A stretch of DNA of 20,930 nucleotides. It comes from a virus. The stretch covers positions 1 through 20,930 of IMG/VR virus record IMGVR_UViG_3300028361_000901. One strand, written 5' to 3'. Under the pieces are notes generated by a model. It made no database searches. It was not told where the DNA came from and saw nothing but the letters and a program-made list of their open reading frames with translations. A program made the translations under genes and the position numbers. Positions within the stretch are counted from its first letter, which is position 1; each line of letters opens with the position of its first letter. Positions 15,836-20,930 of this stretch are shown here, piece by piece.

Positions 15836-17005
15836 TTACTTGTTAATAACATCGTACATTTTTTTTACTGTTTCTAAATCTAAGTCATCACTTGGTTTGA
15901 CTGGCAGTCCTTCAGCTCTTAATTTTGATGGAATGGCTCTCTTTTTAGTTGGTGACATAGACTCTCTAATATCTTTTATTTTAGACAAATAATCATCTAC
16001 TGTTAGAGGCGTGTCACTTACGCCAGATCCTTCATTATCAATATCTAGTGTTCCAACTTTATTCTCACCTTTTATTAAGTTTTTAGTCTCGCTATCAACA
16101 CTGTCATTATAAGATTTGTTTAACACAACTCCTTTTTTCTTTCCTTTATTACCATTAATAACAGACTGCCATAGCGTCATTGAAGGATTCTCAATAATCT
16201 CACCTTGTTGAAATACTTTAGTTCTATCTTTTCTTTCAACTTGAGCTTTAATAGAACCATCTTCTTCGTCTTCAAACATTCTAAGAACAGTATAGTATTC
16301 ATACTGAGAGCCTTTGTAACAATCTGGTATGTATCCAACTGGGATAGCTTCAATCTGACCATTTACTTTCTTTTTCTCATACAGAATCTTTTCTCTAGAG
16401 GTTGCAACAATTATTTTATCAGTATTGGCAATAAGCTTTCTATTGATATTTTTACCTCTATGATTAAGTTTATCATAATCTTTTAATTCCATACCAGCCG
16501 TAGCTTGTGCTACAAATTTTTCTGTAGCTGTGATACTCTCTTTCTTAGAAGCTTTTACTGATGCTCTTTTTTCAGACACTTGAATCATACCATATTTTGT
16601 TGTATCTTGCACTACTGTAAGACTGTCAATAACAATAGCATCAGCAATAAATTTATTACCATCTGAGTCTAATACTAATACTTCGTCATCACCCTCTTCT
16701 TCGCCATCAACATAAAGATCATTGTCTGCCATTAAGTCATCAAGCCATTCAATAATCTCTTCTTCTACATTTGAATAAATCATTAATAGGTTTTCTGTAT
16801 CAATGCCTTGCAGCTCCAAGTCTTCTAAAAAGTTATCTACTGAGCCAAATTCAGTATCAATATATGCCACTCTAAGTGGTCTGCCATTTTCATTAGTCAT
16901 CTTCATCAAATCCAATGACATACTAGATTTCCAAGTACCTTGTTGTCCATAGATAAAATGCTTTATACCTTTCTTTACCGAGTTTCCTTTTCTTGCTTTA
17001 GCCAT
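15836..17005 (-). CDS. RecA/Sak4-like ATPase with variant Walker A
   Basis: A 389-aa P-loop protein. Residues 18-28 (IYGQQGTWKSS) form the Walker A loop, with W25 where GxxxxGK[ST] proteins have the invariant glycine before K26. A RecA-like strand ends in DTE (YIDTE 48-52). Walker B is IVIDSLT 124-130 with D127. An acidic insert lies near 100-115 (EEEGDDEVL). A basic region (REKILYEKKKVNG) falls around 205-217. The C-terminal 60 residues are helical, set off by a polar Ser/Asp/Gly linker. Phage Sak4-type proteins of this size anneal or pair single strands and are usually coded beside an SSB, as here, so recombination during replication is the likely role; a loader function is an alternative. 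ATG at 17005 has AAGGAG 6 bases upstream. Corresponds by order to SPbeta YorG. Confidence 0.82.
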   Translation of the reverse strand: MAKARKGNSVKKGIKHFIYGQQGTWKSSMSLDLMKMTNENGRPLRVAYIDTEFGSVDNFLEDLELQGIDTENLLMIYSNVEEEIIEWLDDLMADNDLYVDGEEEGDDEVLVLDSDGNKFIADAIVIDSLTVVQDTTKYGMIQVSEKRASVKASKKESITATEKFVAQATAGMELKDYDKLNHRGKNINRKLIANTDKIIVATSREKILYEKKKVNGQIEAIPVGYIPDCYKGSQYEYYTVLRMFEDEEDGSIKAQVERKDRTKVFQQGEIIENPSMTLWQSVINGNKGKKKGVVLNKSYNDSVDSETKNLIKGENKVGTLDIDNEGSGVSDTPLTVDDYLSKIKDIRESMSPTKKRAIPSKLRAEGLPVKPSDDLDLETVKKMYDVINK

Positions 17006-17034
17006 AATCTTCTCCTTAATTTATAAGATAATAA

Positions 17035-17051
17035 AGTGGGAATTACCCACT
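17035..17051 (-). terminator. Short hairpin with U-rich tail after the SSB-like gene
   Basis: Minus-strand AGTGGG, loop TAATT, CCCACT, followed by TTATTATCTTAT. The stem is 6 bp (8 with one G-U and one A-U pair). It lies 30-46 bases after the SSB-like stop and about 12 bases before the AAGGAG of the RecA-like gene. It may be a partial terminator or attenuator lowering expression of downstream genes relative to SSB. The U-tract is interrupted, so termination would be inefficient. Confidence 0.5.
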
Positions 17052-17080
17052 CTATATAGTTTGCGTGTGACAATATTTAA

Positions 17081-18073
17081 CTAAGCCCAAACATCATCTC
17101 CGTCTTCATCTTCGTTGTTGTCATCAGGTAACTCAGCACCAAAGTCGTCATCTACTTTAATTAAAGAATTTATAATCTCTTCAGTATATGTCTCCTTATC
17201 AATAGTTTCTGGATAAGCTTTAGTAATAACCATTTCTCTGACTTTAGGGACATATCCACCATTTAGGTCTTCATCATCTCCCCAAGCCTCTTCAACTTCA
17301 ATAACTTCTTCAAGTTTATTTGATAGTCTACCCATAACTTTAATCATAGTAAAGGGCTTTACATTTTTCTTTAATTTCTTTGCGAGGCTTTCATTCTCAA
17401 TAATAAATTCTATCATCTCGACACCACTATATGTTACCAAATAAGCTTGTAGTACAAATCTACCATCTTCACCTTTAGACACATCAATCATAATAATCTC
17501 TTGCTCAAACTTATTAATCTCTTTGAAGTTTTCAGCACTGAAATCAACTGGAGCGTCTTGTGCATAGATTTTAGTTGGCTCAAAGTCTTTCATTACAATT
17601 TTTTCAGTACCGTTTTTCATATAAGAATGTACTTTAATATTGCCTTCTGCATAAATTCCGTCACCATCGTTAAGACTTCTAAGATCTTCACATGCATCAA
17701 ATTGAAATAAAGATACCGTATCACCCTTAGGCTCTAGCTTTAGTTTAATACCGAAAAATGGCTCAAATCCAGCTTTGTCAAAATCAAATCTATCTTCCCA
17801 TGATACAAATTCTTTATAACTTTTCTTTTCTTTGTTATCCCATCTACTAAATCTTGCATTGCCATCAGCGTCTCCACCGTCATAGCCTTGAATCTTAACA
17901 TACGTTTCATTTGAATCAGATGTCTGTAAGCCAAAGTTTAATTCATTTTTAGTCTTTTCACCGTTTTTAGAATCAAATGTAGATTCCTTAAAAAATCTTT
18001 CTCCCATTGTTCCTTTTACATTTCCAACTAATTTAAAAACGCCTTTTGTTTGTCTCACATTATGTTTAGCCAT
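17081..18073 (-). CDS. Probable single-stranded DNA-binding protein (tandem OB, acidic tail)
   Basis: A 330-aa protein with features of a phage SSB. About residues 10-170 are beta-rich with aromatics and basic residues (GVFKLVGNVK, NETYVKIQGYDG, SWEDRFDFD), fitting an OB fold with insertions. About 190-260 look like a second OB (QEIIMIDVSKGEDGRFVLQA, FTMIKVMGRL). The last 24 residues are almost purely acidic and end DDVWA, the hallmark of SSB tails that recruit partners. The start is ATG at 18073, not the in-frame ATGs at 18109 or 18079, because AGGAG is 8 bases before the chosen one; it also gives MAKHN, like the MAK starts of nearby genes. It would coat single strands and recruit the polymerase, RecJ or RecA-like proteins. 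No strict family motif was seen, so identity rests on fold pattern, tail and position (SPbeta YorF by order). Confidence 0.68.
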   Translation of the reverse strand: MAKHNVRQTKGVFKLVGNVKGTMGERFFKESTFDSKNGEKTKNELNFGLQTSDSNETYVKIQGYDGGDADGNARFSRWDNKEKKSYKEFVSWEDRFDFDKAGFEPFFGIKLKLEPKGDTVSLFQFDACEDLRSLNDGDGIYAEGNIKVHSYMKNGTEKIVMKDFEPTKIYAQDAPVDFSAENFKEINKFEQEIIMIDVSKGEDGRFVLQAYLVTYSGVEMIEFIIENESLAKKLKKNVKPFTMIKVMGRLSNKLEEVIEVEEAWGDDEDLNGGYVPKVREMVITKAYPETIDKETYTEEIINSLIKVDDDFGAELPDDNNEDEDGDDVWA

Positions 18074-18128
18074 AATCATTTCTCCTATTCTACTTAGTTT
18101 AATTTCCACTTTAATTTATGTTAATTTT

Positions 18129-18157
18129 ATTTTAACCTATTTAATTTTAAGCAACAA
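18129..18157 (-). promoter_or_regulatory. Weak candidate promoter for the SSB-like gene
   Basis: Minus-strand TTGTTG (18152-18157), 17-base spacer and TAAAAT (18129-18134). The start would be near 18122, with a leader of about 50 AT-rich bases before the SSB ATG. The -35 match is only moderate in very AT-rich sequence, so chance is a real possibility. Confidence 0.35.
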
Positions 18158-18259
18158 CCATAATATCAAATACTTACAATCTCTTGATAGATTTGACAAC
18201 TTGCAATCTAGTCTAGCTGCCAACCTATCAAGAATACTAACTCTCATAATATATTTCAC
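18137..18259 (-). CDS. Candidate 40-aa protein upstream of the SSB-like gene
   Basis: A GTG start at 18259, with TAGGA about 4 bases upstream, opens 40 codons: MKYIMRVSILDRLAARLDCK then LSNLSRDCKYLILWLLLKIK. It begins 6 bases after the stop of the 83-aa gene, typical of operon spacing, and would fill most of the otherwise empty 192-base gap before the SSB gene. The first part is an amphipathic helix with LDRLAARLDC; the last 13 residues are hydrophobic (YLILWLLL), perhaps a membrane-touching or binding helix. Against it: the binding site is weak, the start is GTG, and the same bases form a long hairpin. Internal ATG at 18247 is the alternative start but has no binding site. Confidence 0.42.
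   Translation of the reverse strand: MKYIMRVSILDRLAARLDCKLSNLSRDCKYLILWLLLKIK
18182..18233 (-). other. Extended imperfect hairpin in the pre-SSB region
   Basis: Arms TCTTGATAG and CTATCAAGA (9 bp, 18182-18190 and 18225-18233) enclose a second stem. In minus-strand RNA, UUGGCA pairs with UGUCAA (18193-18198 and 18218-18223) through one G-U that would be an A-C mismatch in the opposite transcript. A 19-base apical loop remains. No U-tract follows. It overlaps the candidate 40-aa gene, so it may be RNA structure, a protein-binding DNA dyad, or partly coincidence of coding. Confidence 0.5.
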
Positions 18260-18265
18260 ATTGTC

Positions 18266-18517
18266 CTACTCTTGATCAATTAATTCTTTAATAGATTCTA
18301 GCTCACTAAACTGATATTCTCTGTAGCCTACTTCATCTTTGACTTTAATCAATAAAGCTTTGCTTGCAACTTTGATTACTTGACCAGTAATTTCTTCACC
18401 CGTTTCACTTAATAGAAACTCAATGATCATTCCTTCTGCAATTGTTACTGTTTGATTACTTCTTTCAAAGTCGATAAATACGACACTCTTAAATGGTTTT
18501 CTCTCAATTCCTAACAT
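18266..18517 (-). CDS. Hypothetical protein, 83 aa, beta-rich
   Basis: ATG at 18517 with AAGGAGG about 7 bases upstream, a strong signal. The protein (MLGIERKPFKSVVFIDFERS...) is predicted mostly beta: SVVFIDFE, TVTIAEGMIIEFLL, GQVIKVASKALLIKV, then a short helix (SELESIKELIDQE). The alternation around GEEITGQVIKVASKALLIKV recalls small SH3/KOW-like barrels that bind nucleic acid or protein, but no diagnostic motif is present. It follows the 51-aa gene by 19 bases and lies in the same transcript from the promoter at 18733-18762. Function unknown. Confidence 0.78.
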   Translation of the reverse strand: MLGIERKPFKSVVFIDFERSNQTVTIAEGMIIEFLLSETGEEITGQVIKVASKALLIKVKDEVGYREYQFSELESIKELIDQE

Positions 18518-18536
18518 AATAATTCCTCCTTATAGA

Positions 18537-18692
18537 CTATAGAACTCTATAGCCATGCACTTTCTTCAAGTAGTCAACTGCTCCCGCTGTACCTAATGTC
18601 AATCCACCATTCATAGTGATTAACTTTCTTTTTTCGTCTGCATCTTTTAAAACTCTTAATGCACTTCTTAAATCCCAAACTCTTTTAGCCAT
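18537..18692 (-). CDS. Small protein, 51 aa, first gene after the best promoter
   Basis: ATG at 18692 with AAGGAGG 5 bases upstream; stop TAG at 18537. The protein reads MAKRVWDLRSALRVLKDADE, then KRKLITMNGGLTLGTAGAVD, then YLKKVHGYRVL. It is basic, with a helical first half and a Gly-rich turn (NGGLTLGTAGA) before a second helix, a pattern that could suit a small DNA-binding or host-interacting protein. I do not recognise it. It is the promoter-proximal gene of the unit behind TTGACA-18-TACTAT, so it is probably made early and in quantity. A 7-base inverted repeat (CTATAGA/TCTATAG) overlaps its stop codon but is too tight to be a terminator. Confidence 0.72.
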   Translation of the reverse strand: MAKRVWDLRSALRVLKDADEKRKLITMNGGLTLGTAGAVDYLKKVHGYRVL

Positions 18693-18732
18693 ACTTCCTC
18701 CTTATAGTTTTGGTTACATATCCTACCTCTAT

Positions 18733-18762
18733 ATAGTAACATACTTTAATATTGTATGTCAA
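18733..18762 (-). promoter_or_regulatory. Strong consensus promoter with spacer dyad
   Basis: Minus-strand TTGACA (18757-18762, perfect -35), 18-base spacer and TACTAT (18733-18738) preceded by TGT, an extended -10. The spacer holds an inverted repeat ACATAC/GTATGT (18739-18744 and 18754-18759) that overlaps the last three bases of the -35 box and could bind a regulator. It fills the 96-base gap after the ligase gene; the expected start near 18726 gives a leader of about 34 bases with AAGGAGG. Confidence 0.75.
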
Positions 18763-18788
18763 TAGATTAAATGATTTTAATTTATTCA

Positions 18789-20207
18789 CTAGTCTTCTTT
18801 AAAATATAACTCACTTTCAATATCAACTAAGCTATGTTTCTCTAAATCAATAGTATTTTTATCATCTCTAATTTCTACCATTCTGGCATATGAGAATGAA
18901 TATCCACCTTGTTTGTTTTTAGATATTTCAGTGAGTAAAATTTCAATTATTTTACCCACATAGCTATCTGGATCTTTGTTAACTTCATCTCTGAATTCAT
19001 CTGAGTAGCCAGTACCTACACTTACTTCATAAGTGCCAACATTACCCTTTGAATCAACATATGGAAACTCAACATTAAATGATGCAAATTTTCCTTCCCA
19101 TTTAGTTTTTTCTTTCCCATAATTCCAACTAATAATTTTAAGATCTGCTGAGAGTATGTTTTTAAGTTTCATCATCTGATACCCTTTGCCAGTTTTATAT
19201 GGTTGATGAGATGATATACACATAAGTCCTTCTCTTCCAGAATTAATTATATATTTTAACTTTTTAGGAACATCCTCTAAGTCTGCTATTGTCTGTACTG
19301 TAAATTCAATTGGTATAATTTGTATATATTTTAACTCTAAATCTTCAACTTTACCTACTAAAGATTCCATAAAGTGTCTTCTATCAATATAGCTTTCACC
19401 TTCATTTTCATCATTAAAATCTGATTTGAGTGGAATATCAAATATCTTGTAAATAATACCAGCTTGTCCTTTATCTAAAATATTCTTATCGTTCATAATA
19501 GATGTAGTCATTGATCTAATTTGTTGACTTGTCATATTGCCAGTCTTATCATTGTACACAAGTTCACCGTCAGGCACTCTATCTGCCCCTACAAGGCGAT
19601 TTAATTCATCTAGTATACTATGAGTACCCTTCCACACTTTACCGTTCCTAGAGACGATATTATCAGCCTTATATGGGTCTCTAGTACCTCTACATCCATC
19701 TATTTTCTCGCTCATGAACAAAACTTGTCCAGACTTTATTAGTTTAGCAGCACGTTCTTCGTCCCATGATTTACCAGCCATAACATCATAATTGAATACA
19801 GGATTATTAGGAAATGCTTTATTATACGTAGATGCACCACAACCCAATTTTAGATCTTTACATACGATGGAATATATTAATTCCTCGAATTCTTTACCAA
19901 ATGTATTACAAGCAAGTTTAGCAGAATTTACAATATACCTAATATCCACTTCTTTTCCTGTTTTGTGTTCCACTAGATAGTCTATTAAATCTAAATATCC
20001 TCCTCCATATGGCTCATCATTATTAAATGGTGTGTTGATATATTTGTTCAATTTAGACCGCTTTATTCCAGTTACAATATTGTCGTCAAATAAAAATCTT
20101 AAAACTAAATCTGTTATACTTCCCATTTCAATTTTAGATAAGATCAATTCTTTTTCATTTTTGCTACTTGTTGATTGTAGTTGTTTTACAATATCAATTA
20201 AATTCAT
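18789..20207 (-). CDS. lig: ATP-dependent DNA ligase
   Basis: A 472-aa ligase of the phage ATP-dependent type. An N-terminal region of about 150 residues precedes the adenylation domain. Motif I is K168-IDGCR, K168 being the residue that takes AMP; PDGELV 212-217 is the motif III region; REGLMC 325-330 is motif IV; MMKLKN 345-350 supplies the motif V lysines. A C-terminal OB domain follows (about 353-445). The enzyme seals nicks, for instance between Okazaki fragments, and uses ATP, unlike the NAD-dependent ligase of bacterial hosts. ATG at 20207 follows AGAGAGGTG and lies one base after the stop of the 97-aa gene, so translation is probably coupled. Similar in role to SPbeta LigB. All key motifs look intact. 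Confidence 0.93.
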   Translation of the reverse strand: MNLIDIVKQLQSTSSKNEKELILSKIEMGSITDLVLRFLFDDNIVTGIKRSKLNKYINTPFNNDEPYGGGYLDLIDYLVEHKTGKEVDIRYIVNSAKLACNTFGKEFEELIYSIVCKDLKLGCGASTYNKAFPNNPVFNYDVMAGKSWDEERAAKLIKSGQVLFMSEKIDGCRGTRDPYKADNIVSRNGKVWKGTHSILDELNRLVGADRVPDGELVYNDKTGNMTSQQIRSMTTSIMNDKNILDKGQAGIIYKIFDIPLKSDFNDENEGESYIDRRHFMESLVGKVEDLELKYIQIIPIEFTVQTIADLEDVPKKLKYIINSGREGLMCISSHQPYKTGKGYQMMKLKNILSADLKIISWNYGKEKTKWEGKFASFNVEFPYVDSKGNVGTYEVSVGTGYSDEFRDEVNKDPDSYVGKIIEILLTEISKNKQGGYSFSYARMVEIRDDKNTIDLEKHSLVDIESELYFKED

Positions 20208-20208
20208 A

Positions 20209-20502
20209 CTACACCTCTCTTTCTAATTCTTCAATTTCTTTATACGCTTTGTCAATTACCTTCTTCTTCAACCTATTAATTTCAGCTTTTAATCCACCTA
20301 TCGTAACTGAAGCACCATAGTCTAAAGATTGTTCGTATTGTTTGCATTTGTTCTTATACTTCAACAATTCTTTATTTTCATTGTATAATTCTATTATTCT
20401 TTCTCCAGCACATGTTGCACATAATCCGAATTGCTTTCCTTTTGATTCATATTGTTCACTGCATTTTAAACACTTTTTAGTATACATGTTTTCACCTTTC
20501 AT
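20209..20502 (-). CDS. Zinc-ribbon protein with coiled coil, 97 aa
   Basis: Residues 11-33 form a likely zinc ribbon, CxxC-x14-CxxC (CLKC ... CATC), followed by a long charged helix with heptad-like leucines (about 35-97: ELYNENKELLKYKNK, LKAEINRLKKKV, EIEELEREV), a probable coiled coil. It could be a small DNA- or protein-binding adaptor. I chose the first ATG (20502) because it sits at the same distance from the GAAAGTAGGTAA cassette as the starts of the two upstream genes; the ATG five codons in also has a usable site (AAAGGTG), so the protein may start MYTKK. Directly upstream of the ligase gene with a one-base gap. Function unknown. Confidence 0.75.
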   Translation of the reverse strand: MKGENMYTKKCLKCSEQYESKGKQFGLCATCAGERIIELYNENKELLKYKNKCKQYEQSLDYGASVTIGGLKAEINRLKKKVIDKAYKEIEELEREV

Positions 20503-20516
20503 TAATTACCTACTTT

Positions 20517-20702
20517 CTATTTATTTAAACTATAAGCTGCAACTCTAGTTCTACCTTTAACTACTTGTATAGGTGGAATGTTTTCTAATTTAAAATTTAA
20601 AATTTCTATTTCGTCATCAATTTGCAGCGTACCATCAAGTAACATATCGTTTAAGTCTTCTGACATTACCTTTAATAAGTTTTTATATCTATTAACCTTC
20701 AT
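20517..20702 (-). CDS. Hypothetical protein, 61 aa
   Basis: ATG at 20702 overlaps the stop of the 46-aa gene (TAATG) and follows the repeated GAAAGTAGGTAA cassette. The first 40 residues are helical (MKVNRYKNLLKVMSEDLNDM, then an acidic stretch DDEIEILNFKLE) and the end is short beta-like (PPIQVVKGRTRVAAYSLNK). No cysteines or membrane segment. The stop lies 14 bases before the next start. Not recognised; likely part of a run of small co-translated phage proteins leading into the ligase gene. Confidence 0.68.
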   Translation of the reverse strand: MKVNRYKNLLKVMSEDLNDMLLDGTLQIDDEIEILNFKLENIPPIQVVKGRTRVAAYSLNK

Positions 20703-20842
20703 TACTTACCTACTTTCAATTCGTATTCCTCTTTATTACATTTTGACTTTTTCCACTCACAAAACTCTTTTAAATCTGTTCCTTCCAAGTCGCCTCTCTG
20801 ATACATTATTCTTAAAGCATCATATATTGTTTCTTTTTTCAT
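20702..20842 (-). CDS. Hypothetical protein, 46 aa
   Basis: A short gene starting with ATG at 20842 after the cassette GAAAGAAGGTAAGTG. It reads MKKETIYDALRIMYQRGDLE, GTDLKEFCEWKKSKCNKEEY, ELKVGK. The last codons (KVGK and stop) coincide with the ribosome binding cassette and start of the 61-aa gene (TAATG overlap). A helical segment is followed by C28 and C35, which could form a metal or disulfide pair. Support comes from the binding site, the tight junction and the sensible composition. Function unknown. Confidence 0.65.
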   Translation of the reverse strand: MKKETIYDALRIMYQRGDLEGTDLKEFCEWKKSKCNKEEYELKVGK

Positions 20843-20881
20843 CACTTACCTTCTTTCTCAATTATTCATTTTCACACAATC

Positions 20882-20930
20882 CTATAACTGTGCAAATTTA
20901 TCATTGATATTTCCAGCATCAACACTTGAT
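20882..20930 (-). CDS. Possible end of an upstream gene (partial)
   Basis: A frame open from the window edge ends at TAG 20882-20884 with the residues SSVDAGNINDKFAQL. A second frame is also open here for about 18 codons, so the assignment is tentative. The polar composition of the chosen frame looks more like the C-terminus of a soluble protein. The following 39 bases up to the 46-aa start hold only the start cassette. Confidence 0.3.
   Translation of the reverse strand, partial: SSVDAGNINDKFAQL

Larger units (their letters stand above)
20503..20857 (-). repeat. Three copies of a translation-start cassette
   Basis: Near-identical sequences precede three successive ATGs: GAAAGTAGGTAATTAATG (start 20502), GAAAGTAGGTAAGTAATG (start 20702) and GAAAGAAGGTAAGTGATG (start 20842). 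The cassette spans a stop/start overlap at the second site and non-coding bases at the other two, so it is kept as a translation signal and not as coding sequence. It uses AGGT and not the AAGGAGG seen in the replisome block. Confidence 0.65.

Noticed and set aside
18074-18109. Longer start for the SSB-like protein (MEIKLSRIGEMI added)
   Set aside because: The extra codons cover the AGGAG site of the internal ATG, and no binding site precedes the first ATG.
18182-18233. tRNA-like stem enclosed by TCTTGATAG/CTATCAAGA
   Set aside because: Only 34 bases lie between the arms, too short for a tRNA, and no anticodon or T-arm pattern fits. No tRNA was found elsewhere in the window by eye.
18537-18552. 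CTATAGA/TCTATAG inverted repeat as a terminator
   Set aside because: The arms are only 2 bases apart, AT-rich and not followed by a U-tract; it overlaps the stop codon and is probably chance.

Overview
The window is a strongly AT-rich, densely packed stretch in which every gene I can support lies on the minus strand, so transcription runs from high to low coordinates. Gaps are short, neighbouring genes often overlap by a few bases (ATGA and TAATG junctions), and most starts have AAGGAGG-type ribosome binding sites. With a full set of virus-style replication genes and no cellular housekeeping genes, this points to the replication region of a large double-stranded DNA phage or prophage of a low-GC Firmicute (Bacillus or Clostridium type). 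The order SSB-like, RecA-like ATPase, zinc-finger protein, DnaB-like helicase, primase, RecJ-like nuclease, DnaE-type polymerase matches my recollection of the yorF-yorL segment of Bacillus phage SPbeta. That comparison is from memory and was not searched.

Layout in transcription order. 20930-18789: the end of an unidentified gene, three small genes (46, 61 and 97 aa) with near-identical translation-start cassettes, and an ATP-dependent DNA ligase. 18762-18137: the best consensus promoter in the window, a 51-aa gene, an 83-aa gene and a candidate 40-aa gene. 18073-7373: the replisome block, comprising an SSB-like protein with an acidic tail, a RecA/Sak4-like ATPase, a zinc-finger protein, a DnaB-like helicase, a DnaG-type primase, a RecJ-like exonuclease and a DnaE-type polymerase. 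7339-2128: two SF1 helicases in overlapping genes, a RecD2-like enzyme and a UvrD-like enzyme with a Cas4/AddB-like iron-sulfur domain at its N-terminus. 2131-1: a 29-aa small gene and four unrecognised proteins, the last running off the window.

How they work together (inference from families): the DnaB-like helicase unwinds, possibly loaded by the zinc-finger protein. The primase primes, the DnaE-type enzyme synthesises, the SSB-like protein coats single strands, RecJ-like trims and the ligase seals. The RecA-like ATPase and the two opposite-polarity helicases would serve recombination-dependent replication and repair. No sliding clamp, clamp loader or DnaQ-type proofreader was found.

Features deserving attention: a nuclease-like domain that keeps its iron-sulfur cysteines but appears to lack its catalytic residues; a tryptophan at the invariant glycine of the RecA-like Walker A; a primase with an eroded zinc site; SSB-style acidic tails on both the SSB-like and RecJ-like proteins; promoters that each carry a dyad; leader hairpins whose G-U pairs fit the minus-strand RNA; and small genes that are easy to miss.
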